Notes: generated by a model from the sequence alone, not told the origin. Shown: positions 20,029 to 31,458, numbered from the stretch's first letter. The stretch: DNA of 64,000 nucleotides from Euglena gracilis (GCA_039621445.1 CP154955.1:49398086-49462085), one strand, 5' to 3'. Numbers and translations are program-made.

Positions 20029-22060
20029 ATTTCTGCAAAAACTGGAAGGTTTGGCGGACCCCCTGCTTCAATGGGAGCAAAAAAAAATGCGAAATATGGT
20101 GCAAATATTTCAAAAAGTTTTCCGCGTCGTGAACTCTGGGCGGGTGGGTCTCGGCTGAACCGACCCCCCCCCCCCGACGAAAATAAGCCCCTGCCCCTGA
20201 ACCACGCAACTGGGGAGGGGGCAACACACCCCAGGAGGAATCAGAATTGTCAACTTGGTTCCCAACAAACCATCATGCAACAAGAATTCAAAAATTCAAA
20301 TTTTTTTTTTCGTGTACGATGTAAAAATTTTTGGACCCGTGAACACTGAAAACAGAACAAAATCCTCGTAGGACTTTGTGGGGGGGGAAATGAGACCCGA
20401 CTATGCAAAAAAATGCAAAAAATATGCAAGTTGAATATTCCCCCCCCCCCCTGCATTCAGGCTAAAGGGACTTGGTTTGGGGAGGACTGAACGGGAGGCA
20501 AAAAAATATCTGGGAATTCGCTCGGCAAATCCTGAGTCCTGATTGTTCCCCATGCATGGCCCAAGTCAATCTTCGTCTGGATGGTGGTGAACTTGCAAGC
20601 AATGTGGCAGTCCAGCACGGAGGCCAATCTGATCAGTGTGGTTCAGAATGATGACCTGAAGAAATGTGTATGTGAAAAGGAACAAAACCATTTGTCCATC
20701 TCTGGCACAGAATGGCACAGGGTTGGTTGTGTTAAAAACCGGTCGTTTAAAACACTAGTTTAATTCAGTTTAAAACAATCGAGCCCGTGCGCAGTATAAA
20801 ACCGCCGGCATACGTCTTAAATGACAGTCAATCAACTTGCAGAAGGTCAGTCATCGATAAACGTGTCCGTGACCCTTTCGACACCGACACAGCAGAGATG
20901 ACCCGCAAAAATTACTGCATGTAGTGCAAGGACCCAAACTAAAATCCCTTTCAACTCGCAGGAACTGGCCATTTTTTACTATGGGGTCTTTTTTAGGCTT
21001 TAATTTCCTTTTAAAAAGTTTGCCTTGCGCAGTTTTTCCGTAGAGTCCCCCCACAGGGAAGGGGAGCCCAAAAGGACAAAAAGTGCAGTTCTTTTTTGGA
21101 AAACGGGTCTGCGTAGCACATGGACGGTTGTGAAACATTTCATCTGTTCAAGCAGTGTTCATGACACTCGGGAATGTGCTGAGAAGCGTTGCAGCCCCTT
21201 TCCACACTTTTGGTATGTTCTGCAGGGGGGGGCAACGGCACCGTTAAAGAACCTCTTCACAAGGGCAAAACAAAAAATGCAAACAATCCGGTAGCACTTG
21301 GAAACATACTTTAAAAGCGAAAATTTACGCCATGTTAATGAACCCAAGGTTCTGACACCTTCTGGTGGAAGGACATTAGGAAGGGGGCTGTTACACGTTC
21401 GAGAGGGAGCTACACGCAGTTAGTTTTCCTCGGCCTCGACGAAATCGGCTGTGTTCATCACCCTCTGTAAGAAGGCGATCTTCCTCACCCGTTGTAGGTC
21501 CAACCGCGTCCGAAGGTTGCAGCCACGGCTCACTTCATATGTAATGTGTCCATGGCAGTTTTCTATTTTTAAGACCGGAGGACCATACACCTCTTTAAGG
21601 ACCCTGGGGGGGGGGTTGCTGGGCTAGGGCTAGAAAATTGGATTGGCTTAAAATTTGGGCTCAGCCCCCCCTTGGGGGGAAATGCCAAAAATGCGGAGGA
21701 CCCCCATCCCACCCCCTGGGTGTACGACTTAAAAAAAACAACCCGGGACTCCACGGGAGAGGACTACAGACATGCGCCAAATTCCGTGGAACACTAATGC
21801 TCGCGCTCCCTTTTTCCGAGGGGTTTTATTAAATTAATTAAACCCCTCGGACACGGCAGAGCCGCGCAATAAAACCCCGCGTAATAATCCCCCGCAAAGT
21901 TGGTACCTTTGGTGATTCCTAATGGTATTTTTCTTTCTCTCTGAGTGTCCATTTTTTTTTCGACATATCACAGGGCCGAGAAGCGAAAGCCCCTGGAGGG
22001 GTTCAATTTACATTGGCCCAAAGCACACAGTCCCGGAAGGATAAATACCAGAAGTGTTTG
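20029..22060. other. No gene recognised, short elements present
   Basis: The sequence contains a short TIR element (20741-20826) and a palindromic AT/GC block at 21820-21900 around CCGAGGGGTTTTATT and AATTAAACCCCTCGG. Remaining open frames are short and carry no known motif. Confidence 0.5.
20741..20826. mobile_element. About 86-bp GGTCGTTT/AAATGAC element, copy 1
   Basis: It starts GGTCGTTTAAAACAC and ends CGTCTTAAATGAC, with TTTAAAACAATCGAGCC in the middle. A copy with the same order lies at 37167-37253 (GGTCATTTTAAAACACC...GTAAATGACC). The ends are inverted repeats of about nine bases, and the unit is non-coding. Confidence 0.7.
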
Positions 22061-22065
22061 GCAAG

Positions 22066-22420
22066 CTGACCACTGAGGCAAGTCTGTGGAGATGCACCAC
22101 GAGGCTCTGAGCGAGGCTATCCCTGGCACAACCTTGGCTTCAACGCGCAGAACGTGTCTGTCAAGGATATTCCCCATGGTTATGTGGCCTCGAACGCCAA
22201 GAACGATCCCGCCAAGGAAGCTGCTGACTTAACTGCCCAGGTAAGCCTCTCTTCAATGTTTTTCTGTCTGGCTTCAAAAATACTTCTGTTTTGTGCCATT
22301 CTGTGGACAAAACGGCAATTTTTTTCCTTTTCACATTCACATTTCTTCAGGTCATCATTCTGAACCGTCAGATTGGCAACGGCCATGCAATTGTCCTGGC
22401 ATTACCTGTTTGTTGGTGAA
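22066..22420 (+). pseudogene. EF1A: EF-1alpha pseudogene fragment with intron
   Basis: The exon encodes [13 protein letters not shown], then after a one-base deletion near 22127 NVSVKDI and [21 protein letters not shown]. This is part of domain 2 of elongation factor 1-alpha, the GTPase that brings aminoacyl-tRNA to the ribosome. An intron follows at 22241-22350 (GTAAGC to CTTCAG, 110 nt, phase 0) and the next exon reads [20 protein letters not shown] second one-base deletion lies before the KSV block. Both ends are cut off, so it is a fragment. The retained intron shows it arose by DNA duplication, not by reverse transcription. Confidence 0.85.
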
Positions 22421-23571
22421 GGAGTTGCGGTCTGAAGTTGATTTAAACAACTCAGCGAACTGCAGTTGCTTCTCACAAGGACTTTGTTCTGTTTTCGGTG
22501 TTCTTGGGGTCAAAAAAAGTGAGTGACTGAAAGTTGCGGACCAAAGTTGCGGTTTTTTGGATTTTTTGGTTTTTTTTCATCCCCAATTTTTTCCCCCTCT
22601 GCAAGGCTCTGGGCAAGGCTCTGGCAAAAAGTTTTGGCTGGCCCAGTTTTTGGATTGTCTGTGGCAAAAACTTTTTGAGGTCCAGTTTTTGCAGTTGGGT
22701 AAACCCCCCCCAAATAGCACCCCCCATGGAAAACCAAAGGAAAACAGGGGGGTGTGTTATTTGGGCGAGGGGGGGTGTGTTATTTGGGGGGGGGTTTAGG
22801 TTTGGTAAAGGTTTTGGCGACCAGTTTCGAATTACTATGTTAACCCCCCTGGGAGCAGAAATCCCGGGGATCTTGACCTGGGGGCGGGCATGGTAAAACC
22901 TTTTTTTGGGCGCCAGTTTCGATGCTGGCTGTGGCAAAAAAATTTTGGTTCCCATTTTTGACTGGGGGCAAGGTTTTGCAGTTGGCATTGGTAAAAGGTT
23001 TTTCGGCGCAACACTCCGGTTGGTCTTTTGGCCAGCGGAGTCCAGCAAAGGGGGGACAAGGGTCAACTAGTCTGAGACAAGGAGCATTTGGGAGAGGACT
23101 GGGTGACGTTTGTCATTCATGGATCTGCCGTGCCGACATTAAAAAATTTTTCTGCGCAAAGTTGCGGCGCGTTAAAAATCCCTCGGACGAGACGGACCCG
23201 CGGAGTTAGACACCTCGGTATAAGTCCCCGCGATGTTAGTTGCACGCGATGTTTGGCGCATATCTGTATAAGGGGGGGGGCAGATGGGGCCTCACGTTGA
23301 AGTGAGTTGTCTGAACTGTAAGTTAATCTCATCGTAGACAATTGTCTCTCCACACCACACCTGGCCGCGGCGCACTGATGAAGCTGCAGGCAAAGGTCGC
23401 AGAGAGCCGGCGGAAACCCGCGGCGTCAGCCATATAGAACTTTTCTCACCTGGGGGGGGGGGGGGAAACTGACTGACTTTCCCCAAAAACGCAGAGTCAA
23501 CAAGTTTCTCAACAAATGAAAGGGTAAATATTTGCCCCGTTGACTTAAAAAGAAGCCTGCCCCCAGCCCCC
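22421..23571. other. No gene; degenerate minisatellite and G-run repeats
   Basis: Degenerate units of GGCAAAAACTTTTTGAGGTCC type and GGGGTGTGTTATTTGGG repeats occupy 22560-22990. An end fragment of the 17-bp TIR family is at 23544-23562. Confidence 0.45.
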
Positions 23572-25704
23572 TCACCATACCCCGCAGCACCCCTCCAAAC
23601 GCCAGACCCCCTGTGACATAAGCCCAAAGTTCTCTAACTGGCCAGCTTCCCACCACGTGACCTCGTTCACGGACTGCTCGAAGAGCTCAGTGGCAGCGTT
23701 GATCAGAGCCAGAACAAAAACCCAACAACATGCCAAACCAACCGAAGCGCAGTGAACATGAAACACCACCTTCAGTCTCCATAAACGCTGTACAGGTTCA
23801 AAGGGACTACACTTCGCCAGGAAGCGGGACACGTCAGCGTCGTCCACTCCGCGGGAGCGTGCATACCCACACGCCTTCGCAATTTGGTCTGGGGTGAGAT
23901 TCACCCCATAATACGAGTGATGAAACAAGTATGCGCCAGGGCCTTTTGGGGGGGGAATGCAAATGTAGCTATCAGGGAATTTCTTAAGGACCCCCCGGGG
24001 GGGTGGTCCAGCCTCCGGCTGGCAAAAAGGCTGCTGGCTGGATTTGAGCTGCTGGCTGGACCCCCCCGGGGATGCAAAAAAATGCAAAATTTGGACTACC
24101 CCCCCCAAAAAAAATCCAGCACTAAGAAAACCCTGAGAGGCGGCCAAGAGAATCTCATTCCCCAATACCAAAGTGGACCGCTCCACGACTTTCTTGTAGG
24201 CGGCCTTGAACGCCTTCGGGAATTGTGCGAGGATCTCGATCCAGCTTGCCACAGCATCCGCTGGGTGCAAGGCTCACACGATCTGAGGAGGGGGGTCAGT
24301 CCACATGCAAGCATTTTTTTATGATTACTTTATTTGCGCAAATGCGCGCATTTACCACATCAAATTATGCAAGGTGACGAATTCAGGAGCACCGTTTCCA
24401 TGAAGCCAGAACTGCAATTATTCAGTATTCATACGAGCCCTGGCCATTGTATAGTAGTCCCCCTTCGCATACTGTAAATTTCGTGATATGGGGCTCAACA
24501 TTGCATAGAGGTCCTCCGTTGCTCTTCTGTGTTGCACGTTCTCGATGTCACGGCGTACCACGTCACCAGGCTTGAGGTGTGCCGCGGCAATTTCGACCAA
24601 GTTGCCCCAGTGTACGTTGTAATATTCCAATGCCTTGAAAACTGTGCACCACCTGGTGTCGTGAGGCAATGGAGGAGCCTTCAGACCTTTCACACGCAAT
24701 CCAGCATGCGCACGATGATTGTACGCAAACCAACGCAGGGTGAGCTTCACCTTCTCCAATGCGGCCACATCCTCACTCACGTCTTTCGCACATAGGTGTA
24801 ACCAATGTGCGGTGGCATCAGGTCCTGTTCGTACAAGGGCAAACAGTGGGGGGGAGGGAACTTTTTTTGGGAACGGGACCTGTGTGCACGGGAAGAAAAG
24901 CAAGTCAGGTCTTTTTTCTTGGACCAATTCTTTCATCCTCTTCATGTTTGATGCGGAATCAAAGGCATGCCTTTGCTCCACAGCAAAGGCATGTGTGGTG
25001 GTCACAGCAATGACACGGCATTCCAGCTCCTTCTGCGCTAGGTCGATGGCTTCCAAAAGCCTTTGGGCCAGCCATTCCGCAGTATGTGGTTGACCAGTGG
25101 TGTCCTCGGCACTCAATAGGTAGCATGACCCCTCAACCTGAATGCTTGTCACCAAAGTTGGGTCATTTGCAGGGCTCGTCCATCCATCCATCAGCAGGGT
25201 TGCAAACTTCCCTTTCAGCCGGGAGTTCAAAACATTGAACTGTTTGATAAAAATGCGGTCCAGTACCTCACTACTCAAGGAATGGCGTTCTGCCGGCCTA
25301 TAACCCGGCCTGCACATCTCAATCAAACGGCGGAATTCTGGGTGGTTCACACAGCGGAACGGCAAGTTGGCAGCCACCACGAACCGGCACAACTGTTCGT
25401 CCAAGGTGTGCTTCGTCTCCTTGTCGGTCACGACCGGCCGCAATAACGCCTGCTTCGGCTGTATCCTTGGGGGCTCTGCAATCGCCAGCACCGGATCTTC
25501 CACAGAAGACGAAGACGATGATACTTCTTCTGTAAACCCAGCACGTAGCAATCCCCTGCACTGTTGTGCATGGCTCCACAACCGCTGGACGAGGGGGACG
25601 ATCTCTGCGTCGCACCCCCTACAAGTAGCACGAGTGCGCCCATCGCACAGTTGATGTTTCACGAAGTAATGCCAAACACCATCTGTCGGTCTTCCACCAG
25701 GCAT
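23572..25704 (-). pseudogene. hAT-family transposase, truncated and interrupted
   Basis: From 25704 the frame starts MPGGRPTDGVWHYF and has a BED-type zinc finger (TCRGCDAEIVPLVQRLWSHA...C, residues about 28-52). A hAT/DUF659-like body follows with LLMDGWTSPANDP (about 165), AFDSASNMKRMKEL and DTRWCTVFKALEYYN (about 355). It stops at 24418-24420 after 428 residues. Further downstream on the same strand another frame (24270-23572) supplies DAVASWIEILAQFPKAF, HHSYYGVNLTPDQIAKAC and EVTWWEAGQLENFG, which looks like the C-terminal dimerisation region. This second part contains an inserted hairpin element (23943-24110). hAT transposases cut and paste DNA with 8-bp duplications. The internal stop and insertion make this copy inactive unless an intron removes them. 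Confidence 0.8.
23943..24110. mobile_element. CCAGCCAGCAGC hairpin element inside hAT gene
   Basis: TTTTGGGGGGGG and CCCCCCCCAAAA bracket the block. Its core (GGGAATTTCTTAAGGACC, then GGTCCAGCCTCCGGCTGGCA, then GGCTGCTGGCTGGATTTGAG) recurs in reverse at 51418-51512 and in part at 51060-51150, 60815-60910 and 62018-62045. It keeps the hAT frame open, adding about 55 residues of low-complexity sequence between SAGFFLGG and HHSYYG. Confidence 0.65.
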
Positions 25705-25741
25705 TGTGCTGAAAAAGGATAAACATAAGACGCCAGGACAC

Positions 25742-25855
25742 AGGAGTTAGGAATCAGGCTGCCTTCGCGATCTGAATTGCTGGAAACTGTTTGAAACATG
25801 TTTAAAACAGTTTTTTTGTTTTTAACTCCTCCTAGGTGTTTTAATTCCAACCCTG
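25742..25855. repeat. GTTAGGAAT dispersed repeat upstream of hAT
   Basis: The block begins GGAGTTAGGAATC and ends GGTGTTTTAATTCCAACC, with AACTGTTT and TTTAAAACAG between. The same series lies at 42426-42545 (about 115 bp each), where it cuts off a retrotransposon fragment. It could be a MITE or the end of a hAT element. Confidence 0.65.
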
Positions 25856-26599
25856 GAATGGCACCAACCAGAAACATTTTTGAAGCCAGACAAAAAACAA
25901 TGAAGCCAGACAGAAAAACATTGAAGAGAGGCTTACCTGGGCAGTGAAGTCAGCAGTCTCCTTGGCGGGATCATTCTTGGGGGGTTTTCTCCCCCCGTCC
26001 CCCCCGCGTCCCCCCCCCGCGTCCCCCCGCGTCCCGATTTGCGCCCTGTTTTTCGCAGATTTTTTTCAATGCCGAACAATGCTTGCGGGTGGGAAGAGCC
26101 TTGCTGGGGGGTTTCCGAAAAGGGCCAACCAGGCGGCAGTTGCCACTGTACGCCCCATCTGCGAGCCCGAGCTCTTGTCCAAAAAGTTCTTTGGGGCCGT
26201 GCTTTTTCCACAATGTCTGCATTGCCCCATAACCTGTCCACTTTTCCCATTTTGTCTTCACGACGTTCCGAAGGAAGTCCATGCTGCATGCTCCAGGTCA
26301 AAATGGTCCTTGATTTCCTTGGCAACTTCAGCGAATTTGGGCTTGCTGTTATTAACCTGTGGCCACGGGTTTTTGGAACTATGAACCAAACAAAAAGGCA
26401 CACCATTTCCAAGATGGATCGCAAGTAATCCAAGTGCGCATTATTGGTCAATTCATGCTTCTTTTGCCTTCTTTCCTTCTCCTTCTCCCTCTTCCTCTGT
26501 AAAGTTTCTGCTGAGCGAGACCTAATTCACTCTTTCTTCCGTGCCAGAGTCATACAGACCATTGTTTTTTTTTGCCTCCCTTCGTCAATGATGGAAATT

Positions 26600-26777
26600 T
26601 ACCCCCCCCCCCCTATTGTCCCACCGACCTCCCCCCGGGAGGCCCGACCGGACAATATGGGGGGGGGGACAATATGGGGGTACCAAAGGAATTTCATTGG
26701 CCGAGCCAAAAAAAAACCCCCCGTCGGCCGGGGCCGAGGGACAACATGGGGGGGGGGACAATAGGGGGGGGGTGGTA
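26600..26777. mobile_element. TA-flanked MITE (CCCCC-TATTGTCC), copy 1
   Basis: It begins TACCCCCCCCCCC and ends GGGGGGTGGTA, with CCCGGGAGGCCCGACCGGAC and GTACCAAAGGAATTTCATTG in the middle. Copies are at 42977-43150 and 49329-49509. About 175-180 bp; non-coding. Confidence 0.85.
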
Positions 26778-26797
26778 GGTTGGATTTTGTCCATCTA

Positions 26798-27004
26798 TAA
26801 CGTGACCCCCCCCTATATGGCACCCCCCCGGAGCGTTTTGACCCCCTTGGCGACTATTAGGGGGGGGGGTGACAATTAGGGGGGGGTATTCAATTTACCC
26901 TACATGTCCATGGGTCTATGGGTAACCCCCCCCTAATTGTCGCCCCCCCAAGGGGGGGGCGACTATTAGGGGGGGGGGGTGACAAATAGGGGGGGGTCAC
27001 GTTA
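26798..27004. mobile_element. TA-flanked MITE (ACGTGACC ends), copy 2
   Basis: Same ends and interior order as 13245-13450: TAACGTGACC, CCATGGGTCTATGGGTAACC in the middle, GGTCACGTTA at the right. It is nested near the right end of the 25981-27070 element. Confidence 0.9.
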
Positions 27005-27285
27005 AACAACATTCGGAAGGTGTTCTCCCCGCGTCCCCCCCCGCGTCCCCCCCGCGTCCCGAAAACCCCCTTGGCGTTCGAGGCCACATAACCACGGCGA
27101 ATATCCTTGACAGACACATTCTTCACGTTCTTCACGCTGAAGCCAAGGTTGTCGCCAGGGACAGCCTCGCTCAGAGCCTCGTGGTACATCTGCACAGACT
27201 TGACTTCAGTGTTCAAGTTGTTGATCACCAGGCTTCAAGACACCAGTCTCAACACGACCAACAGGCAGTTTCAAAAACAGTACGT

Positions 27286-27318
<33 letters not shown>
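27286..27318. repeat. (ATCA)n microsatellite
   Basis: About eight units of the tetranucleotide. Confidence 0.95.
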
Positions 27319-28834
27319 GTACGACACTGATTTCCTGACCACAAACTTGTCCATTCCTCTGAAGACAAAGTTCAGGATCTGAAAACATGTGGGGTGTTGA
27401 GTACCTTTGGCAGCTCAACGATCAAAGTACAGGCGGGCGTTTAAAAGCGACAGGCACTTAATACGTCGGCATTAAAAGCGACAGGCATTAAATCCGTTTT
27501 CGTCCCGGAAATCGGGGTTTAAATCCGCCTCGGCCGGGCGAGGAAAAACTTTCTTGTCTCAGGTTCAGTAAAAAAAAACTTTGATCTCTTGTGAGTATTT
27601 CCGGAAATTTTATGAGCTTCTGCGTTTGCCAAACCGACTGGTACAACAAAAAATGTGTCACCACCCAAAAAAAAATAAAACCCGTCCTTGGACTCTCCCC
27701 TTCCCAACCCCAGGGGGAGAACGGACCAAGGACACCCCTGGCCGAAAAAACAAAGATGGACCCCACTTTTTACCCCGCGTAAAAAAAAACTGACCCATCT
27801 GTTGTTCAAGCTGGGACACAAAACTGAACCCAAGATGGGCATCCCCAAAATGTGTCCACCCAGGATACCAGAAAACTGACCAAAAATGTTTCCTGCAGCC
27901 AAATTATGGCATCGAAATGTTGGCCCCACCTGTGGCACCAAACTTCCCCCAAGATGAGCACCAGACTGGCCCCAAAATGTGGCCCACCTCTGTGGCAAAG
28001 ATCTGGCATCAAACTGCAAATGTTTCCCCCTTCTGTGGTCAATGTGGACCCAAAATTTTGGCACCGGGGCAGGGGGTGAATATTGCATTTGCCGGGGTTG
28101 ACAAAAAAATTGTTTAAAGGAGCTTTTTTTCAGGGCAAGGCAAAACAGCTGAAACATGAAAGGAGTCGACTTACTTCTGAAGCACAGCATGATGAATATC
28201 TTCAGCAGCACCTGAAAACTTCACTCACTTCTCTCTTGACTCAGCTGACTTTCAATCAAACAACTTGGCAGACCTTGAAACACTTGACTTGTTGTATTTG
28301 CACTTCTTCTGAAATTTGGAGGGAAAATGCACAGGAGAGGATCAAATTCATACTTGTTCTATGCCACTGTCTCAGCATGTTCCACAGTTGACCCCAGGTG
28401 TTCCTCGCGGGATTTCTCTGAAAAAAGAGACAGTCAACTGCGGCAGACACATTGGCACCAACCTGGGAGGGAAATTAGGAGCTTGTTCATTGCGCAATTC
28501 CTAAGTAGTTAAACCTCGCCGGGATTAAATCCGCCGAGGGGTCGAACCTCGTGGGATTAAATCCGATTTAATGTCTAGCGATTTAAATGTCAAAACGAAT
28601 TTACTGCCCTACGCATTTAAACGGCTGCCTGTAATCAAACCCAAAGTCCAATTAGTAATATCCCGCCGCGTTCCCAGTCGCGGTCATCTGTACCAAAGAC
28701 GTGAACACTTTCTTTGAACACTGTGCGAGCTCGAACAGAGAAATATGGACAAGAGAGTGGTTCGGCTTTGGAATTTCTTGAGTTTAGTACGTTCTACATT
28801 TCGATACCCCTGGTAGCGACAGTGGCTTTCATCT
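27319..28834. other. No gene recognised
   Basis: The stretch includes degenerate minisatellite sequence (27880-28050, GTGGCACCAAACTTCCCCC type). Palindromic TTAAA/CCGCC-rich blocks at 27425-27545 and 28505-28630 resemble the ends of the 30118-31458 element. No domain is visible in the open frames. Confidence 0.45.
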
Positions 28835-28908
28835 GGACGGACGGCTGGACAGCCGGCATGTTGGTCGGCCAGGTTGGTCTGCCACCCGGCTAGGTTGGTT
28901 TGCCATCC

Positions 28909-29958
28909 GGCTAGGTTGGTCCGGCCAAAAGCCCCCTCAAATCATCATCGTAGTCCTCCACAACAGAAACGGTACCAGAGATTTTCGGCAGCACCAGACG
29001 CAAATCTGGATTCCATGGTAATGCAGGGAAAACCGCAATTTCCGCGGGTAATCCCGGCAATGCGCGATAGGGTGTGGGGTGGTAATTGAGGGCGGGGGGT
29101 TGGAAAAAACACGGTGTTTCTACCGAGTTGCACTCCAAAAGGCCCACCGGTGCTTCCACCGGGGATCTTTTGGGTGTGAACAGAGCAAAGGGCACATACC
29201 CCTCACTTTGTTCATGGGAGAGCAGGCAGTAGACTTTTGACCCCCCGCCTATGGTGAAGTTCACCGTTTGAAAGTTCACCGGGGGGTCCCGGAGCCCCTC
29301 CCCCCCTCTGCCTAACCCATCGGTGAACTTCACCGGTGAAGTTCACCAAGAGAGCACTTTTTGGCCAAAAATGGCCAAAAATGACTTTTTGGGCAAGTTT
29401 TCGGAAATTTCGATAAAATTCCATGAAGCATCAACCTCAAAATGACCATTTTGAGAGGAAAGGAGCAAAATTTCACCATGAAAATTTCACCCCCAGCCAT
29501 CAAAACGGTGAAGTTCACCGGTGAACTTCACCGGTGAACTTCACCGCCGAAAGCACCCCCCCCCTCCCCCCCGCCCCCCGGTGAACGTTCACCGGTGAAG
29601 TTCACCGGGGGGTCCGCAGCCCCCCCCCCCCTGTACTGCCAAACCTCCATGGGTAACATTGGTGACCAAAGTGTGCTTGGGCAAGGGGTTCATCCCCTCG
29701 CCACATCAAAGATGGGTGAATCGGGATGGAGGAAGGCATTTTGCCACCTACATCCCGCACAACCAATGACAATGATGATGAAGAAGGCTCATCGCCCCCT
29801 TGCAACAACAAAGGCGGTTCGCCTTGTGAAAATGACAAATGAGTCAATGTGTCTTGGTGTGGTTGCTGTTTGGGGGGTCGGGAACTGGAACTTGTTTCCA
29901 TTGAACCGTTCCAATCCCCGCCATCTTCTTCAACATTGGCCAAAGAACTCATCAACAA
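28909..29958 (-). pseudogene. Unknown gene interrupted by a GTGAAGTTCACC element
   Basis: On the minus strand, 29958-29650 begins MLMSSLANVEEDGGDWNGSM and is Ser/Pro/acidic. After removal of the element at 29218-29648 with one ATGG, a frame continues as NVTHEQSEGYVPFALFTPKR, then about 90 residues rich in Pro, Leu and Ala, ending SVVEDYDDDLRGLLAGPT (stop near 28908). The two parts are in different frames, so a one-base shift or intron is also needed. No domain is recognised. Composition is similar to the Pro/Ala linker of the Gag-like gene at 15.7-15.9 kb. Confidence 0.35.
29218..29648. mobile_element. GTGAAGTTCACC-palindrome element, copy 2 (uninterrupted)
   Basis: The 431-bp unit begins GAGAGCAGGCAGTAGAC and ends TGTACTGCCAAACCTCC, flanked by ATGG on both sides. 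It carries CAAAATGACCATTTTGAGAG and many GGTGAACTTCACC palindromes. This is the cleanest copy. Confidence 0.9.
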
Positions 29959-30117
29959 ATAAAGTCAAATTGATGGTTGGGGGTTGTGCTCTGCATCTTT
30001 TGAGATGGGTTCAAAGACAAAAAAACAAAAACTCACAGAAAGAAGCAGTGAAACAGGAACCAGAAAGGTTGTATCGGCGATTACCGAACAGAGCCTCCTG
30101 AGGAGGTTAGGCAGTAC

Positions 30118-31458
30118 AGGAGAGGCTTTAAATCCGATGGCCCATTAATTCGTAAAATCTAATACCGTGGCTTTTACCCCCGCACGACCCCCAAGATTCG
30201 GCGCCTTTATACCGACGCCAAAAATCCCGTGAATAAAAGCCGGCAGAAATACGGCCACCTGTTGAACGTGCCAATGTCGATGGCTAGGAAGAAGTAAGCG
30301 TCCCCCTACTCGGCGGAGAACGTCAGTGCCCCTAAGTGGTTGCCCTCCCTTTGTATGACGGAAGGCCTTACTCTGTTCAAGGCAGAACAAGCAACCTGGA
30401 GGGAAGAACGCTGTCCGGGCAGGCTTTTGCTTGGACCCCGGGGGGGGGGTCTAACTAGGGGGGGGCATGGTACTGCAATCCCAGCTCTTTTTTTCAAACT
30501 CCATGACAAAAAAATGGTGTCATTTCGACATCGAACTTCCAAAACTGAAAATGGGGTCAGGAGGCAAGCAACACCACAAAAAAACTACCTAAGCCCTCCC
30601 AAAATTGAACCGTGGCCCAAAACTGGCCACGACCTGTGGCCCAAAACTGGCCACGACCTGTGGCCCAAAACTGGCTACGATCTGTGGCCCAAAACTGGCC
30701 ACGACCTGTGGCCGAAAACTGGCCACAACCTGTGGCCCAAAAATGGCCACGACCTGTGGCCCAAAACTGGCCAGCACATCTGGCCCAAAAATGGCCAGCA
30801 CACCTGGCCCAAAACTGGCCAGCACATCTGGCCCAAAACTGGCCAGCAGATCTGGCCCAAAACTGGCCACAAGATGTGAATCAAATCGTTGAAAATCAAA
30901 TCACACTGACCCAGATTACCATGACGTTGAAAAAAAATGGACAGACAAAAACCTTCGACTTTTTTTTAGGCACAGTAACAGCAAAAACACAGAACAAAAT
31001 GGAGCAGCAGGGACATGCTCAGGTCCAGATTAGTAACAAACTCCTTCCAATAGTCCACCATCTCAAGCCATCCGTGTACAGGGTCTCCAGCTTCAGCTTC
31101 AGCTGCGTGACAATCATCTGCAACAGCGCCTCAGCCACTTCTGCATGATGGACTTCAGAAATTTCTTGCCTTGTGATCTGCAAAAGGGAAAGATGAACTC
31201 CCTGACAGAATTGTTTGGCACACCTTTGAGAGCTTGATGCCCAGAGAAGTCAGTAAAAACTTGGTGTCGCCAAATATTTTTTCCTGCAGTATAGAATAAT
31301 TTTCGGTAGGACATAATTCCAGGGCGGAAATTTCGCGGTTTTATTCCGGTCACCAAAATACCGACGGGGGGTCCTTGTTTCGGCGCTCTAAAACGGTTTA
31401 AGAGCGGCGGATTTAAAGTGAACGGAAATACTTCACGTGCGGAATAAAAGCCTCTCCT
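30118..31458. mobile_element. 1.34-kb AGGAGAGGCTTT-ended element
   Basis: AGGAGAGGCTTTAAATCC and GGAATAAAAGCCTCTCCT are inverted ends (16 of 18 matching). GTAC and GCAC flank it, a probable 4-bp duplication with one change. It contains a 24-bp minisatellite (30606-30880) and no intact gene. Sequence next to both ends has a peculiar GGCTTTTA/TTAAATCC-rich style also seen at 27425-27545 and 28505-28630. Confidence 0.75.
30606..30880. repeat. 24-bp minisatellite GGCCCAAAACTGGCCACGAC
   Basis: About eleven units of GTGGCCCAAAACTGGCCACGAC type. Because the unit length is divisible by three, several frames stay open on both strands, which gives false protein-like repeats (WPKTGHDL and others). Related arrays: 14190-14440, 19260-19370, 36195-36285, 37480-37745. 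Confidence 0.9.

Larger units (their letters stand above)
25981..27070. mobile_element. G-ended element with CGCGGGGA subterminal repeats, copy 2
   Basis: Ends are GGGGTTTTC and GAAAACCCCC, flanked by TTGG (possibly CTTGG) on both sides. Each end carries CGCGTCCCCCCC-type repeats (26000-26036 and 27030-27058). Inside, a minus-strand reading with one frameshift near 26280 (FAEVAKEIKDHFDLEHAA, then NVVKTKWEKWTGYGAMQTLW) looks protein-like, but I do not recognise it. It also hosts two TA-flanked MITEs (26600-26777 and 26798-27004). Confidence 0.8.
25937..27275 (-). pseudogene. EF1A: EF-1alpha pseudogene split by a 1.09-kb element
   Basis: On the minus strand 27275-27071 encodes [14 protein letters not shown], then after a one-base shift [20 protein letters not shown] and [14 protein letters not shown]. 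The next residues NDPAKETADFTAQ lie at 25976-25937 and run directly into an intron donor GTAAGC, the same intron position as the copy at 22241. The gap is the 25981-27070 element; joining across it restores the family sequence exactly at [11 protein letters not shown] small in-place duplication (NVKNVKNV) is present. It is a pseudogene: no upstream exons are nearby and the 27275 end runs into unrelated sequence. Confidence 0.85.

Noticed and set aside
30340-31148. Repeat proteins such as WPKTGHDL or GPKLATTC
   Set aside because: Open in several frames at once because of the 24-bp minisatellite; no start, no conserved neighbour.
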